DNA of 64,000 nt from Microthrixaceae bacterium (GTDB lineage Bacteria > Actinomycetota > Acidimicrobiia > Acidimicrobiales > DATDAH01). The position numbers and the translations under genes were made by a program. The notes beneath the pieces were generated by a model, which saw only the letters and a program-made list of their open reading frames with translations, was not told the DNA's origin and ran no database searches. Location: positions 62,001-126,000 of the forward strand of contig JACJWK010000005.1 in the NCBI GenBank assembly GCA_020637195.1. The letters are read 5' to 3'. This document shows, in pieces, positions 26,360 to 36,099 of this stretch (positions within the stretch are counted from its first letter, which is position 1; every line of letters begins with the position of its first letter).

Positions 26360-27745
26360 TCAGCCGCTGGCGGAGTAGTCGCCCTCGAGCTCGGCGACGT
26401 AGTCGTCCTCGCACTGGAAGCCCTCGTCCGGCGCGTAGCGGGTGAAGGCCTCGTCCTCGACGAGGAGCACCATCTGGCAGGTCGGGCCGCTGTTGGTGGA
26501 CGGGTCGGTGGGAGCGTGCAGGCCGCCACCGGTCCAGTCCGTCACCGAGCCCGCGGTCTCGAGCACACAGCTCCGGGTGAGCGTGCCCTGGTCGTCGCAC
26601 TCCTTGACCGCCTGGGAGAACAGCAGCCAGCCCGACATGCTCTGGGCGCCGAGCAGGGCCACCTTGCCGCCCTCGGCCTCCACGAGGTCGATGTACTGCT
26701 GGGTGGCCGGGTTGTCGGCGGCCTCCTCGAACGGCACGAACGCGCTGCGCAGGTACGTGCCGTTCGCGGCCGGGCCGGCGGCGTCGAGGTAGGCCTGGTC
26801 GTAGAAGTTGGTGTCCTGGAGGGTGACCTCCGGCGAGTAGTCGATCTCGCTCATGGCCTGCTGGAGGGCGGCCAGGTTCTCGCCCTCACCCACGAAGTTG
26901 AGCCAGGTGACGCCCGCTTCCTTGATGGCGTTGGCGAACGGGGCCCAGTTGGCCTCACCGAGCACGTTGTAGGTCTGCTCGTAGACGATGGTGGCGTCGT
27001 TCTGCTCGTAGGCCTCCTTCGTGCGCGCCGCCTGGACCTGGAGGGTGGCGAGGTCGGCGTAGAGGATGCCGACGTTGTCGAGGGCGTCGGGGAAGTCCTC
27101 GGCCACCATCTTGAGGGCGCCGACGGGGAACTGGTCCGACGGGTTGGGGACCGGCTGGACGGTGCGGGTGTCTCGGACCTCGTCGGGCCCGGACTCGCCG
27201 GCCTTCTCCGGCGTGACCGAGAAGCCGGTGACGTCGATGAGGCCGCACTCGAGGCCGGTGGTCTCCCACAGGTTGTCCTGCACCGCGCCACCGCCGACCA
27301 TGGCGAACTCCTGGTCGCAGGCCGCGGTGAGCTCGGGCTGGTAGTTGCTGATGGCGGCGTCGTACTGGGTGAGCTGGAGCTCGCGGCCGTTGATGCCACC
27401 CTGCTCGTTGCACCAGGCCACGAACGCCTCGCCGGCGTCGAAGATCTCCTGGTTCAGGCCGGGGCGGCCCGTGAAGCCCGGGTCGGCCACCGTGCCGACG
27501 GCGATGGCGTCGGCGCTGACGCCCTGGGTCTCGTCGGGGCCTCCCTCGGGAGCGGTGGGCTCCCCGTCGCCGCAGGGCGACTCCATGTCGCCGAACGTCT
27601 CGCCGCCCGCGCCGGCGTCCGAGGTTGCCGCGGTGGTGTCGGACGTGTCGTCGCTCGACCCCGAGGCGTCCTCGCCCCGACTCGAGCACGCACCGGCGAC
27701 GAGCGCCAGCGCGGCCACCACGACGAGCAGACGGCGCAGCTTCAT
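26360..27745 (-). CDS. Liv-type ABC importer, substrate-binding lipoprotein (system 3)
   Basis: 461-aa type I periplasmic-binding protein. Signal MKLRRLLVVVAALALVAGAC has the lipobox LVAGAC with Cys at residue 20; a ~45-residue Ser/Asp/Thr-rich spacer follows. The ATG at 27745 has GGGGGA a few bases upstream, and this start is preferred over the long upstream open frame. It is the first gene of importer 3 and is divergent from an LLM oxidoreductase; the 114-bp gap holds a palindrome (27827-27841) also found at 48571. Confidence 0.9.
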   Translation of the reverse strand: MKLRRLLVVVAALALVAGACSSRGEDASGSSDDTSDTTAATSDAGAGGETFGDMESPCGDGEPTAPEGGPDETQGVSADAIAVGTVADPGFTGRPGLNQEIFDAGEAFVAWCNEQGGINGRELQLTQYDAAISNYQPELTAACDQEFAMVGGGAVQDNLWETTGLECGLIDVTGFSVTPEKAGESGPDEVRDTRTVQPVPNPSDQFPVGALKMVAEDFPDALDNVGILYADLATLQVQAARTKEAYEQNDATIVYEQTYNVLGEANWAPFANAIKEAGVTWLNFVGEGENLAALQQAMSEIDYSPEVTLQDTNFYDQAYLDAAGPAANGTYLRSAFVPFEEAADNPATQQYIDLVEAEGGKVALLGAQSMSGWLLFSQAVKECDDQGTLTRSCVLETAGSVTDWTGGGLHAPTDPSTNSGPTCQMVLLVEDEAFTRYAPDEGFQCEDDYVAELEGDYSASG

Positions 27746-27826
27746 CAGTTCCCCCTGGATCGATCGACACGACCGCCGCAGCCGGTGGACCGGCCCGCGG
27801 CGGCGCCCATCATGGCACAGCGATTT

Positions 27827-27841
27827 CTGACGGGCAGTCAG
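27827..27841. promoter_or_regulatory. 15-bp palindromic putative operator (copy 1)
   Basis: CTGACGGGCAGTCAG, perfect 5-bp arms around a 5-bp centre, in the divergent promoter region between the importer 3 binding protein and the LLM oxidoreductase. A near-identical site (13 of 15 bases the same) lies at 48571-48585. The size and symmetry suit a TetR-family dimer. Confidence 0.5.
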
Positions 27842-27859
27842 CTCGGTATCGTCCGCAGC

Positions 27860-28861
27860 GTGCGCATCGACACCCAGCTCCGCGCCCCCCTCGGCGACGC
27901 GGGCCGCGAGGCGGCCGAGCTGCGCGACGCCGGCTTCGACGGTGTGTTCACGTTCGAGGGGCCCCACGACGTGTTCCTCCCCCTCGCCGCCGCGTCGGCC
28001 GTGGCGGGCCTCGACCTCTACACCAACCTGGCCATCGCCTTCCCCCGCAGCCCCACCCACCTCGCCCACACCGCCTACGACCTGCACCAGGCGAGCGGCG
28101 GCCGCTTCGCCCTCGGCCTCGGCACGCAGATCCGCCCCCACATCGAGAAGCGCTACGGCGCCACGTGGTCGAGGCCGGTGGCACGCCTGCGCGAGCTCAT
28201 CGAGGCCACCAGGGCGGTGCTGTCGTGCTGGCAGGACGGCGGTCGCCTGGACGTGCGCGGCGAGTTCTACGAGCTCACGCTGATGCCCCCCACCTTCAAC
28301 CCCGGGCCCCTCCCCGGCGGGCCGCCGCCGATCTGGGCCGGCGCGCTCGGTCCGCGGATGACCCGGATGGTGGCCGAGGTGGCCGACGGCCTGCTCGTGC
28401 ACCCGTTCAACTCGGACGCGTTCGTGCGGGGCCAGACGCTGCCCGGCGTCGACGCCGGCCTGGCCGCGTCCGGTCGCGCCCGGGGGGACTTCACCCTCGT
28501 CTGCGAGGCGATCGTGTGCGCCTGGCGCGACGAGCGTGAGCGCGAGACGGCGGTGGCGGGGGCGAAGGGGCTCGTCGCGTTCTACGGGTCGACCCCGGCC
28601 TACCGCCCGGTGCTCGAGGCCGAGGGCGCCGGCGACCTCCAACCCGAGCTCAACCGGCTGACGAAGGAGGGGCGCTGGGACGAGCTCGGCGGCGTCGTCG
28701 ACGACGACCTGCTCGAGCGCATCGCCGTGTGCGGCGAGCCCGCCGACGTGGCCCGCCGCATCCACGACCGCTTCGGCGGGGTGGCCGATCGCCTGGCCTT
28801 CTACACCCCCTACGAGGTCGACCCCTCCCTCACCGCCGAGGTCCTCGACCGCCTGCGCTGA
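27860..28861 (+). CDS. LLM-class F420-dependent oxidoreductase (TIGR03617-like)
   Basis: 333-aa luciferase-fold oxidoreductase. The fold starts at VRIDTQLRAPLGDAGREAAE; GFDGVFTFEGPHDVF, LDLYTNLAIAFPRSP and ASGGRFALGLGTQIRPHIEKRYG are family blocks. The GTG at 27860 is chosen because it starts exactly at the first strand; an ATG at 27812 would add 16 residues but would place the palindrome at 27827 inside the gene. It is divergent from Liv importer 3. Its substrate is unknown. Confidence 0.82.
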   Translation: MRIDTQLRAPLGDAGREAAELRDAGFDGVFTFEGPHDVFLPLAAASAVAGLDLYTNLAIAFPRSPTHLAHTAYDLHQASGGRFALGLGTQIRPHIEKRYGATWSRPVARLRELIEATRAVLSCWQDGGRLDVRGEFYELTLMPPTFNPGPLPGGPPPIWAGALGPRMTRMVAEVADGLLVHPFNSDAFVRGQTLPGVDAGLAASGRARGDFTLVCEAIVCAWRDERERETAVAGAKGLVAFYGSTPAYRPVLEAEGAGDLQPELNRLTKEGRWDELGGVVDDDLLERIAVCGEPADVARRIHDRFGGVADRLAFYTPYEVDPSLTAEVLDRLR

Positions 28862-28879
28862 CCGACCCGGCCCGCGTCG

Positions 28880-29776
28880 TCACACCCGTTCGGCGACGCT
28901 CGCGCACGCCGCCGCGAGGGGCGGTGCGAACTCGGGGCGGGCACAGAGCACGTGACCCGCCCGGGTGAGGTGGATGTCCGAGCCCTTGATGGCCCGGGCC
29001 ATCGCGAGCTGGGTCTCGGGCTGGATGGCGCGGTCCTCGGTGGTCACCAGCACGGTCGTGGGGACGTCGATCTCGCCGATCCAGCGCCCGGCGTCGTAGT
29101 TGCCGATGGCGTGGCCCGCCTCCAGCAGGACCCTCGGGTCGTGGCGGCGCATCTCGGCCGCGGCCCAGCGCTGGAGCGATCCCGGCCGGGCCCGGTCCTG
29201 GCGGATGGGCATGAGCCGCTGCACCTGGCGGCTCGGGAGGTGGGCGGCGAGCTGACCCAGGCGGGTCGTGGCCGCGAGCGCCGCCATCGTGCTCGTGAAC
29301 ACGTAGCGCTCCCGCCCGCCCTTCACGAAGGAGTGGCCGGTGGCGCACAGCACCAGGCCCCGGACCTGGTCGGGGTGGCGCCGCCAGAGGAGCTGCGACA
29401 CCGGGCCCCCCATCGAGTACCCGACCGCGATCACCGGGCCGACGTCGAGCTCGTCGATCAGGGCGGCGGCGTCGTCCGCGCAGTCGGCCAGGCGGAACCG
29501 GCGCAGCGCCCGGATGCCGCGCCCGTGGCCGCGGAGGTCGGGGGCGACGATGCGGAAGTGACGACCCAGCGCCTCGTACACCTGGAACCAGTTGAGGCCG
29601 GCGCTGGCGATCCAGCCGTGGAGCAGCAGCAGCGTCGGGGCGCCCGGCGGGCCCGGCACCTCGCGCACGAAGGTCCGCCCGCGCCCGGGCAGGTCCACGC
29701 GTCGCCCGAGGGGCAGCGGCGGCCCCTCGATCCCGCCGTCGGCCTCGGTCCCGGTGTCGTGCGTGGTGCGGTCCAC
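28880..29776 (-). CDS. Alpha/beta-fold hydrolase
   Basis: 298-aa hydrolase. The lid-less alpha/beta core shows LLLHGWIASAGLNWF (oxyanion-hole HG), the nucleophile elbow GYSMGG, an acid in the TTEDRAIQP loop and the histidine in LTRAGHVL near the C-terminus, so the Ser-Asp-His triad is complete. Such enzymes cleave esters, lactones or C-C bonds; the substrate is not apparent. The GTG at 29776 follows a GAGGAAGG-like ribosome-binding site and drops a low-complexity upstream extension of 36 codons. It is downstream of the epimerase on the same strand, 53 bp away. Confidence 0.8.
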   Translation of the reverse strand: MDRTTHDTGTEADGGIEGPPLPLGRRVDLPGRGRTFVREVPGPPGAPTLLLLHGWIASAGLNWFQVYEALGRHFRIVAPDLRGHGRGIRALRRFRLADCADDAAALIDELDVGPVIAVGYSMGGPVSQLLWRRHPDQVRGLVLCATGHSFVKGGRERYVFTSTMAALAATTRLGQLAAHLPSRQVQRLMPIRQDRARPGSLQRWAAAEMRRHDPRVLLEAGHAIGNYDAGRWIGEIDVPTTVLVTTEDRAIQPETQLAMARAIKGSDIHLTRAGHVLCARPEFAPPLAAACASVAERV

Positions 29777-29829
29777 TCCCCGACCTTCCTCCCCCACCGG
29801 GGCCGAGTGTAGATCGCCCGGGGGCCCGC

Positions 29830-30837
<1,008 letters not shown>

Positions 30838-30921
30838 GGGGCCATCATGGCCCGAGCGGCTCCCGGCGTCCTCCCCGGATCCTCTCAGGGGGCTCTCAGC
30901 TCCGGATGCGATGCTGGGAGG

Positions 30922-31599
30922 ATGCGGGTGCTCGTGGTGGACGACGACGCCGGGGTGCGCCAGGCGGTCCGGCGCGCCCTCGGCCTCGAGGGCTACGACG
31001 TGGCGCTCGCCGGCGACGGGGTCGAGGCCCTGCGGGCCATCGGCGACGAGCCGCCGGACGCGATCGTGCTCGACCTGATGATGCCGCGCCTCGACGGCCT
31101 CGAGGTGTGCCGACGGCTGCGCGAGCACGGCGACCGCACGCCCATCCTGGTCCTCACCGCCAAGCACCGGCTCTCCGAGCGCGTGGCGGGCCTCGACGCC
31201 GGCGCCGACGACTACCTCGTCAAGCCCTTCGCCCTCGAGGAGCTCCTGGCGAGGGTGCGGGCACTGCTGCGCCGGGCGGCCCCGGAGGACGACGGCGACG
31301 GCCCCTACGTGCTCGAGGACCTGTCGCTCGACCCCACCAGCCGGGTGGTGCGCCGCGCCGGGCGCGAGATCCACCTGACCCGCACCGAGTTCTCCCTGCT
31401 CGAGCTGCTGCTGGCGAACGCCGGCCAGGTCCTCACCCGCGAGCTGATCATGGATCGCATCTGGGGGTACGACTTCACCACCTCGTCGAACTCGCTCGAC
31501 GTCTACATCGGGTACCTGCGACGCAAGACCGAGGCCGAGGGCGAGCCCCGGCTCATCCAGACCGTGCGCGGCGTCGGCTACGTGGCCCGGCCGGCGTGA
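30922..31599 (+). CDS. Response regulator, OmpR/MprA type
   Basis: 225-aa two-component regulator. The receiver domain has VVDDDAG (acidic pocket), the phospho-acceptor Asp in VLDLMMP, the conserved Thr in VLTAK and Lys in VKPF. The C-terminal winged helix (from YVLEDLSLDPTSR, with HLTRTEFSLLELLL and the end TVRGVGYVAR) is the OmpR DNA-binding type. GGGAGG sits just before the ATG at 30922. It overlaps the kinase gene in GTGA and is most like actinobacterial MprA/TcrA regulators. Confidence 0.92.
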   Translation: MRVLVVDDDAGVRQAVRRALGLEGYDVALAGDGVEALRAIGDEPPDAIVLDLMMPRLDGLEVCRRLREHGDRTPILVLTAKHRLSERVAGLDAGADDYLVKPFALEELLARVRALLRRAAPEDDGDGPYVLEDLSLDPTSRVVRRAGREIHLTRTEFSLLELLLANAGQVLTRELIMDRIWGYDFTTSSNSLDVYIGYLRRKTEAEGEPRLIQTVRGVGYVARPA

Positions 31600-32930
31600 A
31601 CCTCCGCACCCGGCTCGCGGTGCTGGTCGCGGTGTCGGTCGGGGTGGGCGCGATCGCGCTCTCGGTCGTGGCCACCGTGACCACCCGCGACGTGCTGCGC
31701 GACGCGGTGGACCGGGCGCTCGAGGACCGGGCCCGGCGCGAGGTCGGCCCCCGCCGCCCCGACCGGCCGGGCCGCGACCCGATCGGCGCGGGCGACACCA
31801 CGGTGCGCATCTTCGACGAGGACGGCGTGGTGGTGGAAGGGGTGGCCGTCACCCCGGCGACCGGCCTCACCGACGCGGACCTCGCCGTGGCCGCCGGGTC
31901 GCGCCCGGCCTACTTCCGCGACGGCGACATCGCCGGCGACCACGTGCGCATCCTCACCGTGCCGGCGGGCGACGGCCGGGCCGTCCAGCTGGCCCGATCG
32001 GTCACCGGCCTCGACCAGACCATCGCCCAGCTCACCCTCATCTACACGCTCCTCGGCGGGGCCGGGGTCGCCGCCGCCGGGCTCGTCGGCTGGGCGGTCG
32101 CGCGCCGCTCGCTGCGCCCGGTCGACGACCTCACCGAGGCGGTGGAGCGGGTCGCCACCGACCGCGACCTCAGCTCGGAGATCGAGATCGAGCGCCACGA
32201 CGAGATCGGCCGCCTCGCCGACCGCTTCAACGAGATGCTGCGGGCGCTGCGCACGTCCCGCCAACAGCAGCACCAGCTCATCAGCGACGCGAGCCACGAG
32301 CTGCGCACCCCGTTGACCAGCCTGCGCACGAACGTGGACGTCCTCGACCGCCTCGACGAGCTGTCCCCCGAGGACCGGGTCGAGCTGTTCGCCGACCTGC
32401 GGGCGGAGATGGCCGAGCTCAGCGCCCTGGTGGCCGAGCTCGTCGACCTCGCGACCGAGGAGGACCAGGCCCCCGAGCCCGCCGCGCCCGTGCGGCTCGA
32501 CGCCCTCGTGGCCCGGCTGGCCCGCCGGACGGAGCGCCGCACCGGGTGCACCGTGCGGTGCGAGCTGGAGCCGACGACGGTCCTCGGCCGTGCCTCGCGG
32601 CTCGAGCGAGCCGTCGCCAACCTGTTCGACAACGCGGCGAAGTGGAGCCCCGCGGGCGGCGCGATCGACGTGCGCCTCGCCGACGGGGCGCTCGTCGTGA
32701 GCGACGAGGGCCCCGGCATCGACGAGGCCGACCTGGCCCGCGTGTTCGACCGGTTCTACCGGGCCGACACCGCCCGGAGCCGGCCCGGCTCGGGGCTCGG
32801 CCTGGCCATCGTGCGCCAGGTGGTCGAGGACCACGGCGGGCGGGTGCTCGCCGGTCGGGCCCCGGGCGGCGGGGCCGCCGTCGGCTTCCGCCTGCCACCG
32901 GTGGCGGCGCCGGAGCCCGACGACGAGTAA
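31596..32930 (+). CDS. Sensor histidine kinase, MprB type
   Basis: 444-aa membrane kinase partnering the preceding regulator. An N-terminal helix (LAVLVAVSVGVGAIALSVV), an extracytoplasmic domain of ~115 residues and a second helix (~residues 150-170) lead to a HAMP domain (SLRPVDDLTEAVERV). The H-box is SHELRTPLTSL, followed by the N-box NLFDNAAKW, G1 DEGPGID, F-box FDRFYR and G2 GSGLGLAIV, all intact. The GTG start overlaps the regulator stop. The signal is unknown; MprAB relatives sense envelope stress. Confidence 0.92.
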   Translation: MNLRTRLAVLVAVSVGVGAIALSVVATVTTRDVLRDAVDRALEDRARREVGPRRPDRPGRDPIGAGDTTVRIFDEDGVVVEGVAVTPATGLTDADLAVAAGSRPAYFRDGDIAGDHVRILTVPAGDGRAVQLARSVTGLDQTIAQLTLIYTLLGGAGVAAAGLVGWAVARRSLRPVDDLTEAVERVATDRDLSSEIEIERHDEIGRLADRFNEMLRALRTSRQQQHQLISDASHELRTPLTSLRTNVDVLDRLDELSPEDRVELFADLRAEMAELSALVAELVDLATEEDQAPEPAAPVRLDALVARLARRTERRTGCTVRCELEPTTVLGRASRLERAVANLFDNAAKWSPAGGAIDVRLADGALVVSDEGPGIDEADLARVFDRFYRADTARSRPGSGLGLAIVRQVVEDHGGRVLAGRAPGGGAAVGFRLPPVAAPEPDDE

Positions 32931-32959
32931 ACCGTCACGCGGGCCCGTCCGTCGTCCGG

Positions 32960-33427
32960 TCAGTTCGTCGTGGTGTCGTCCTGGCCCTGGTCCTGCTGGT
33001 CCTGGTCCTGCTGGTCCTGGTCCTGCGGCGGGCCGTCCGGTCGACCGTCGCGGCCACCACCGGGAGGCCCGTCGAAGCCGCGGCCGCCCCGCGGTCCGGG
33101 GCCCCGGCCGCCCCGGTCCGGCCCCGGGCGCTCGCCCCGCTCGGTCTCGCCCGCGAACCGGGCCCGGTCGAGATCGGGACCGTCGTCGGTGGCCTTGGTG
33201 CCCACGAAGGTGAGCAGGCTGCCGAGGAGCAGGAAGCCCAGCGCGCCGAGGGCCAGCCACCACCAGGCCACCGTGACCAGGCCGGCGCCCGGTCGGGACG
33301 GTCCGCCGGCGCCGTTGGCGGGCTCGGGAGGCGGCGGCGGGGGCGGCGACGTGGCCTCGGCGTCCGCGGGTGCGTCGGCGGCCGGCGTGGCGGCCACGGG
33401 CTCGGTGGGATCGTCGGCGGTGCTCAT
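32960..33427 (-). CDS. Single-helix membrane protein with Gly/Arg and Asp/Gln repeat tail
   Basis: 155-aa unknown protein. Residues ~1-50 are Ala/Pro/Asp/Glu-rich, followed by one transmembrane helix (VAWWWLALGALGFLLLGSLL) and a C-terminal low-complexity tail: first Arg/Gly/Pro/Asp-rich (RGGRGPGPRGGRGFDG), then a tandem repeat of about five residues (DQDQQ) encoded by repeated CTGGTCCTG-type units at about 32986-33027. The ATG at 33427 and codon bias support it as a real gene. It converges on the MprAB-like pair and could be a target or partner of that system, but that is a guess. Confidence 0.6.
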   Translation of the reverse strand: MSTADDPTEPVAATPAADAPADAEATSPPPPPPPEPANGAGGPSRPGAGLVTVAWWWLALGALGFLLLGSLLTFVGTKATDDGPDLDRARFAGETERGERPGPDRGGRGPGPRGGRGFDGPPGGGRDGRPDGPPQDQDQQDQDQQDQGQDDTTTN

Positions 33428-33491
33428 GGGCGGGGAGTCTGGCGACCCGAGCTGAGAGAAGGCTGAGAGTCGCGCACTACCCTCGCCGGCC

Positions 33492-34610
33492 GTGCCCGAT
33501 CCCGTCGCCGAACTGCTGTCCCGTGCCCGCCGCGAGGTCGACGAGGGCCTGCTGCCGGCGTGCCAGCTCGCGGTCGCCCGCCACGGCGAGATCGTCGTGG
33601 AGGAGGCGTTCGGCGACGCGACCACCGACAGCCGGTTCCTCATCTTCTCCGCCACCAAGCCCGTCGTGGCGGCGTGCGTGTGGCAGCTCCTGGCCGAAGG
33701 CAGCCTCGACGTGCACCAGCGCGTCGCCGACGTCGTGCCCGAGTTCGCCACGAACGGCAAGGAGGTGGTCACCCTCGAGCAGGTGCTGTTGCACACGAGC
33801 GGCTTCCCGTACGCCCCGCTCGGCCCGCCGGCGTGGGCCGACCGCGGGTCCCGCCTCGCGGCGTTCGCCCGCTGGCGGCTCAACTGGGAGCCGGGGACCC
33901 GCTTCGAGTACCACGCCACGTCGGCCCACTGGGTCCTGGCCGAGCTCATCGAGCGCGTCGAGGGCGAGGACTTCCGGAGCGTCGTCCAGCGCCGTGTCGT
34001 CGAGCCGCTGGGTCTCGCCCACCTCCGCCTCGGCGTGGCCCCCGAGGACCAGGGCGACGTCCTGCGGGTGGTCACCACCGGTGAGCCGCCCAGCCCGGCC
34101 GAGGTCGAGGCCGTCACCGGCATCGCGGGGGTCACCCTCGGGGACCTCACCGGCGGCCTCACCGACGACCTGTTCGTCACGCTCAGCGAGCCCGACAACG
34201 TGGCCGTCGGCGTCCCCGGTGGCGGCGCCGTCTCCACCGCGGGCGATGTGGCCCGCTTCTACCAGGGGCTGCTCGACAACCCGGGTGGGCGGTGGGACCC
34301 GGCGCTGCTCGCCGACGTCACCGGCGTCGTCCGCAACACGTTCCCCGACCCCATGCTGGGCGTGCCCGCGAACCGCACGCTCGGGCTCGTCGTGGCCGGC
34401 GACGACGGCAAGGCGGCCATGCGGGGCATGGGCCACGTCGTGTCGCCCCGTGCGTTCGGGCACAACGGGGCCGGCGGGCAGATCGCCTGGGCCGACCCCG
34501 ACACCGGGCTGTCGTTCTGCTACCTGACCAACGGCATCGACGCGCACCTGTTCCGCCAGTGGCGCCGGGGGCCCAGCCTGAGCAACCGGGCCGCGGCGTG
34601 CGCGAAGTGA
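33492..34610 (+). CDS. Serine hydrolase of the beta-lactamase/EstB family
   Basis: 372-aa class C beta-lactamase-fold enzyme. SATK within FSATKP gives the SxxK nucleophile and general base, YHAT in FEYHATSAHW is at the YxN position (Asn replaced, as in esterases of this family), and GHNGAGG is the third HxG box. The family includes esterases and peptidases more often than true beta-lactamases, and no signal peptide is present, so a cytosolic esterase is most likely. GTG start at 33492. An inverted repeat at 34618-34643 follows the stop. Confidence 0.82.
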   Translation: MPDPVAELLSRARREVDEGLLPACQLAVARHGEIVVEEAFGDATTDSRFLIFSATKPVVAACVWQLLAEGSLDVHQRVADVVPEFATNGKEVVTLEQVLLHTSGFPYAPLGPPAWADRGSRLAAFARWRLNWEPGTRFEYHATSAHWVLAELIERVEGEDFRSVVQRRVVEPLGLAHLRLGVAPEDQGDVLRVVTTGEPPSPAEVEAVTGIAGVTLGDLTGGLTDDLFVTLSEPDNVAVGVPGGGAVSTAGDVARFYQGLLDNPGGRWDPALLADVTGVVRNTFPDPMLGVPANRTLGLVVAGDDGKAAMRGMGHVVSPRAFGHNGAGGQIAWADPDTGLSFCYLTNGIDAHLFRQWRRGPSLSNRAAACAK

Positions 34611-34617
34611 CACCATG

Positions 34618-34643
34618 GTCGCCGGGGGCGGTCGACCGGCGAC
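34618..34643 (+). terminator. Inverted repeat after the serine hydrolase gene
   Basis: Perfect 8-bp arms GTCGCCGG/CCGGCGAC around a 10-base centre, 8 bp after the stop codon and 31 bp before the WS/DGAT start. No T-run follows, so it is either a GC-type terminator or part of the next gene's leader. Confidence 0.35.
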
Positions 34644-34673
34644 GGTGACCCCACGACGAGGAGGAGCGGGCCC

Positions 34674-36098
34674 ATGAACCGACTGGCACCGATCGACGCC
34701 GCCTTCTTGTACATGGAGACGCCCAGCAGCCACATGCACGTCACCGGCGTCATCATCTTGGACCCGTCGACCATGCGCGGGGGCTACTCGTTCGAGGCCA
34801 TCCGCGACATGCTCGCCTCGCGGATCCACCTGCTGCCGCCCTACCGCCGCCGGCTGCTGACCGTGCCGTTCCACCTCGACGACCCGGTGTTCATCGAGGA
34901 CCCGGACTTCGACATCGCGAACCACGTCCACCGGATGGCCGTGCCGCCGCCGGGCCGCCGCGAGGACCTGGCCGAGATCATCGGCGACGTGGCGGGCCGC
35001 GCCCTCGACCGCGGCAAGCCTCTCTGGGAGACCGTGGTGGTCGAGGGATCCGACGACGGCACGGTGGCGCTGATCTGCAAGGTCCACCACGCCTGCATCG
35101 ACGGCGTGACCGGCGCCGACCTGATGAGCCAGCTGTTCGACCTCGACCCCGACGCCCCGGAGCCGCCCGCCCCCGCCGAGGCGTGGTCCCCCGACCGGAT
35201 CCCGTCGGACCTCGAGCTGCTGGCCGACGCCGGCCGCAACCGCCTGCTCGACCCGCTGCGCGGGCTCCGCGGCATCGGCCGGCTGGGCGCGACCGTGGTG
35301 CCACGGCCTCCTCGGCCCTCGGTCGCGACGGCGACAGGCGGGCCCGCCCTTCACGGCCCCGAAGACCAAGTTCACCGGCGCGCTCACCCCGCACCGCTCG
35401 GTCGCGTTCGGGCAGGCCGACTTCGACGACCTCCGCGTCGTCAAGAAGGTGTTCGACGTGAAGATCAACGACGTGGTCCTCGCCGCGTGCACACTGGCCT
35501 TTAAATACTTCTCGGGGCCCACGACGACCTGCGGAGCGACCCCTCGCCTCGATGGGGCGGTCTCGGTCACGGCGAGGGCACCAGGAGGGCACCAACAGGT
35601 GTCGAGCATGGCCGTGCTGCCGGTGCAGCTCGACGACCCGACCAGCTCCTCACGAGGATCACCCGGGACACCAAGGAAGGCGGCCAGGAGATGCACAACG
35701 ATCAGCGCCGACGTCACCTGGGACCTCACGCAGTTCGCGCCCCGGTGCTGTTCAACCGGAGCGATGCGGCTCTACTCGACGTGGGCTGGCCAGCCACCGC
35801 CCGGTCAGAACCTGGTCATCTCCGGCGATGCCCCGGCCCCCCATCCCGCTCTGCTCGCCGGCGCCCGGGTGGTAGCGGTGCTTTGCCCCTTCAGGCCCCT
35901 CATCGAAGAAGCGGGCATCAACATCCGTGCTGTCAACGCCAGACGCGGGCTTCGGCGTCATCAGCTGCGCGGAACCGCGCCCGACCTGTGGGACCTGGCC
36001 GACAGCTTCAGCCAGAGCAGTCAAAACTTTGAGCCGCAGCGAAACCTAAATCGCCACTGCTGGGCGAGGGACCCGGCAGTCCTGGCGTCCGCCGCTGA
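34674..36098 (+). pseudogene. Wax ester synthase/diacylglycerol acyltransferase (WS/DGAT), frame-broken
   Basis: Bifunctional acyltransferase that makes storage wax esters or triacylglycerol from acyl-CoA. The first ~210 residues are clean: MNRLAPIDAAFLYMETP, then the catalytic HHxxxDG as KVHHACIDG at about residue 138. GAGGAGGAG is a strong ribosome-binding site before the ATG. At about 35300-35340 the frame shifts; family sequence then continues in alternating frames: FTAPKTKFTG and DVKINDVVLAACTLA, VSSMAVLPVQLDDP (35597-35639), QLLTRITRDTKEGGQEMHN, AGARVVAVL, EEAGINI. A stop at 36096-36098 fits the family length. Conserved residues persist around many one-base indels, so the gene is probably intact in the organism and damaged in this sequence. 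Confidence 0.75.
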
Positions 36099-36099
36099 C

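Noticed and set aside
32986..33027. Possible CRISPR or satellite array
   Set aside because: Units are about 9-15 bp without unique spacers and lie in frame inside a gene, coding for Asp/Gln repeats.
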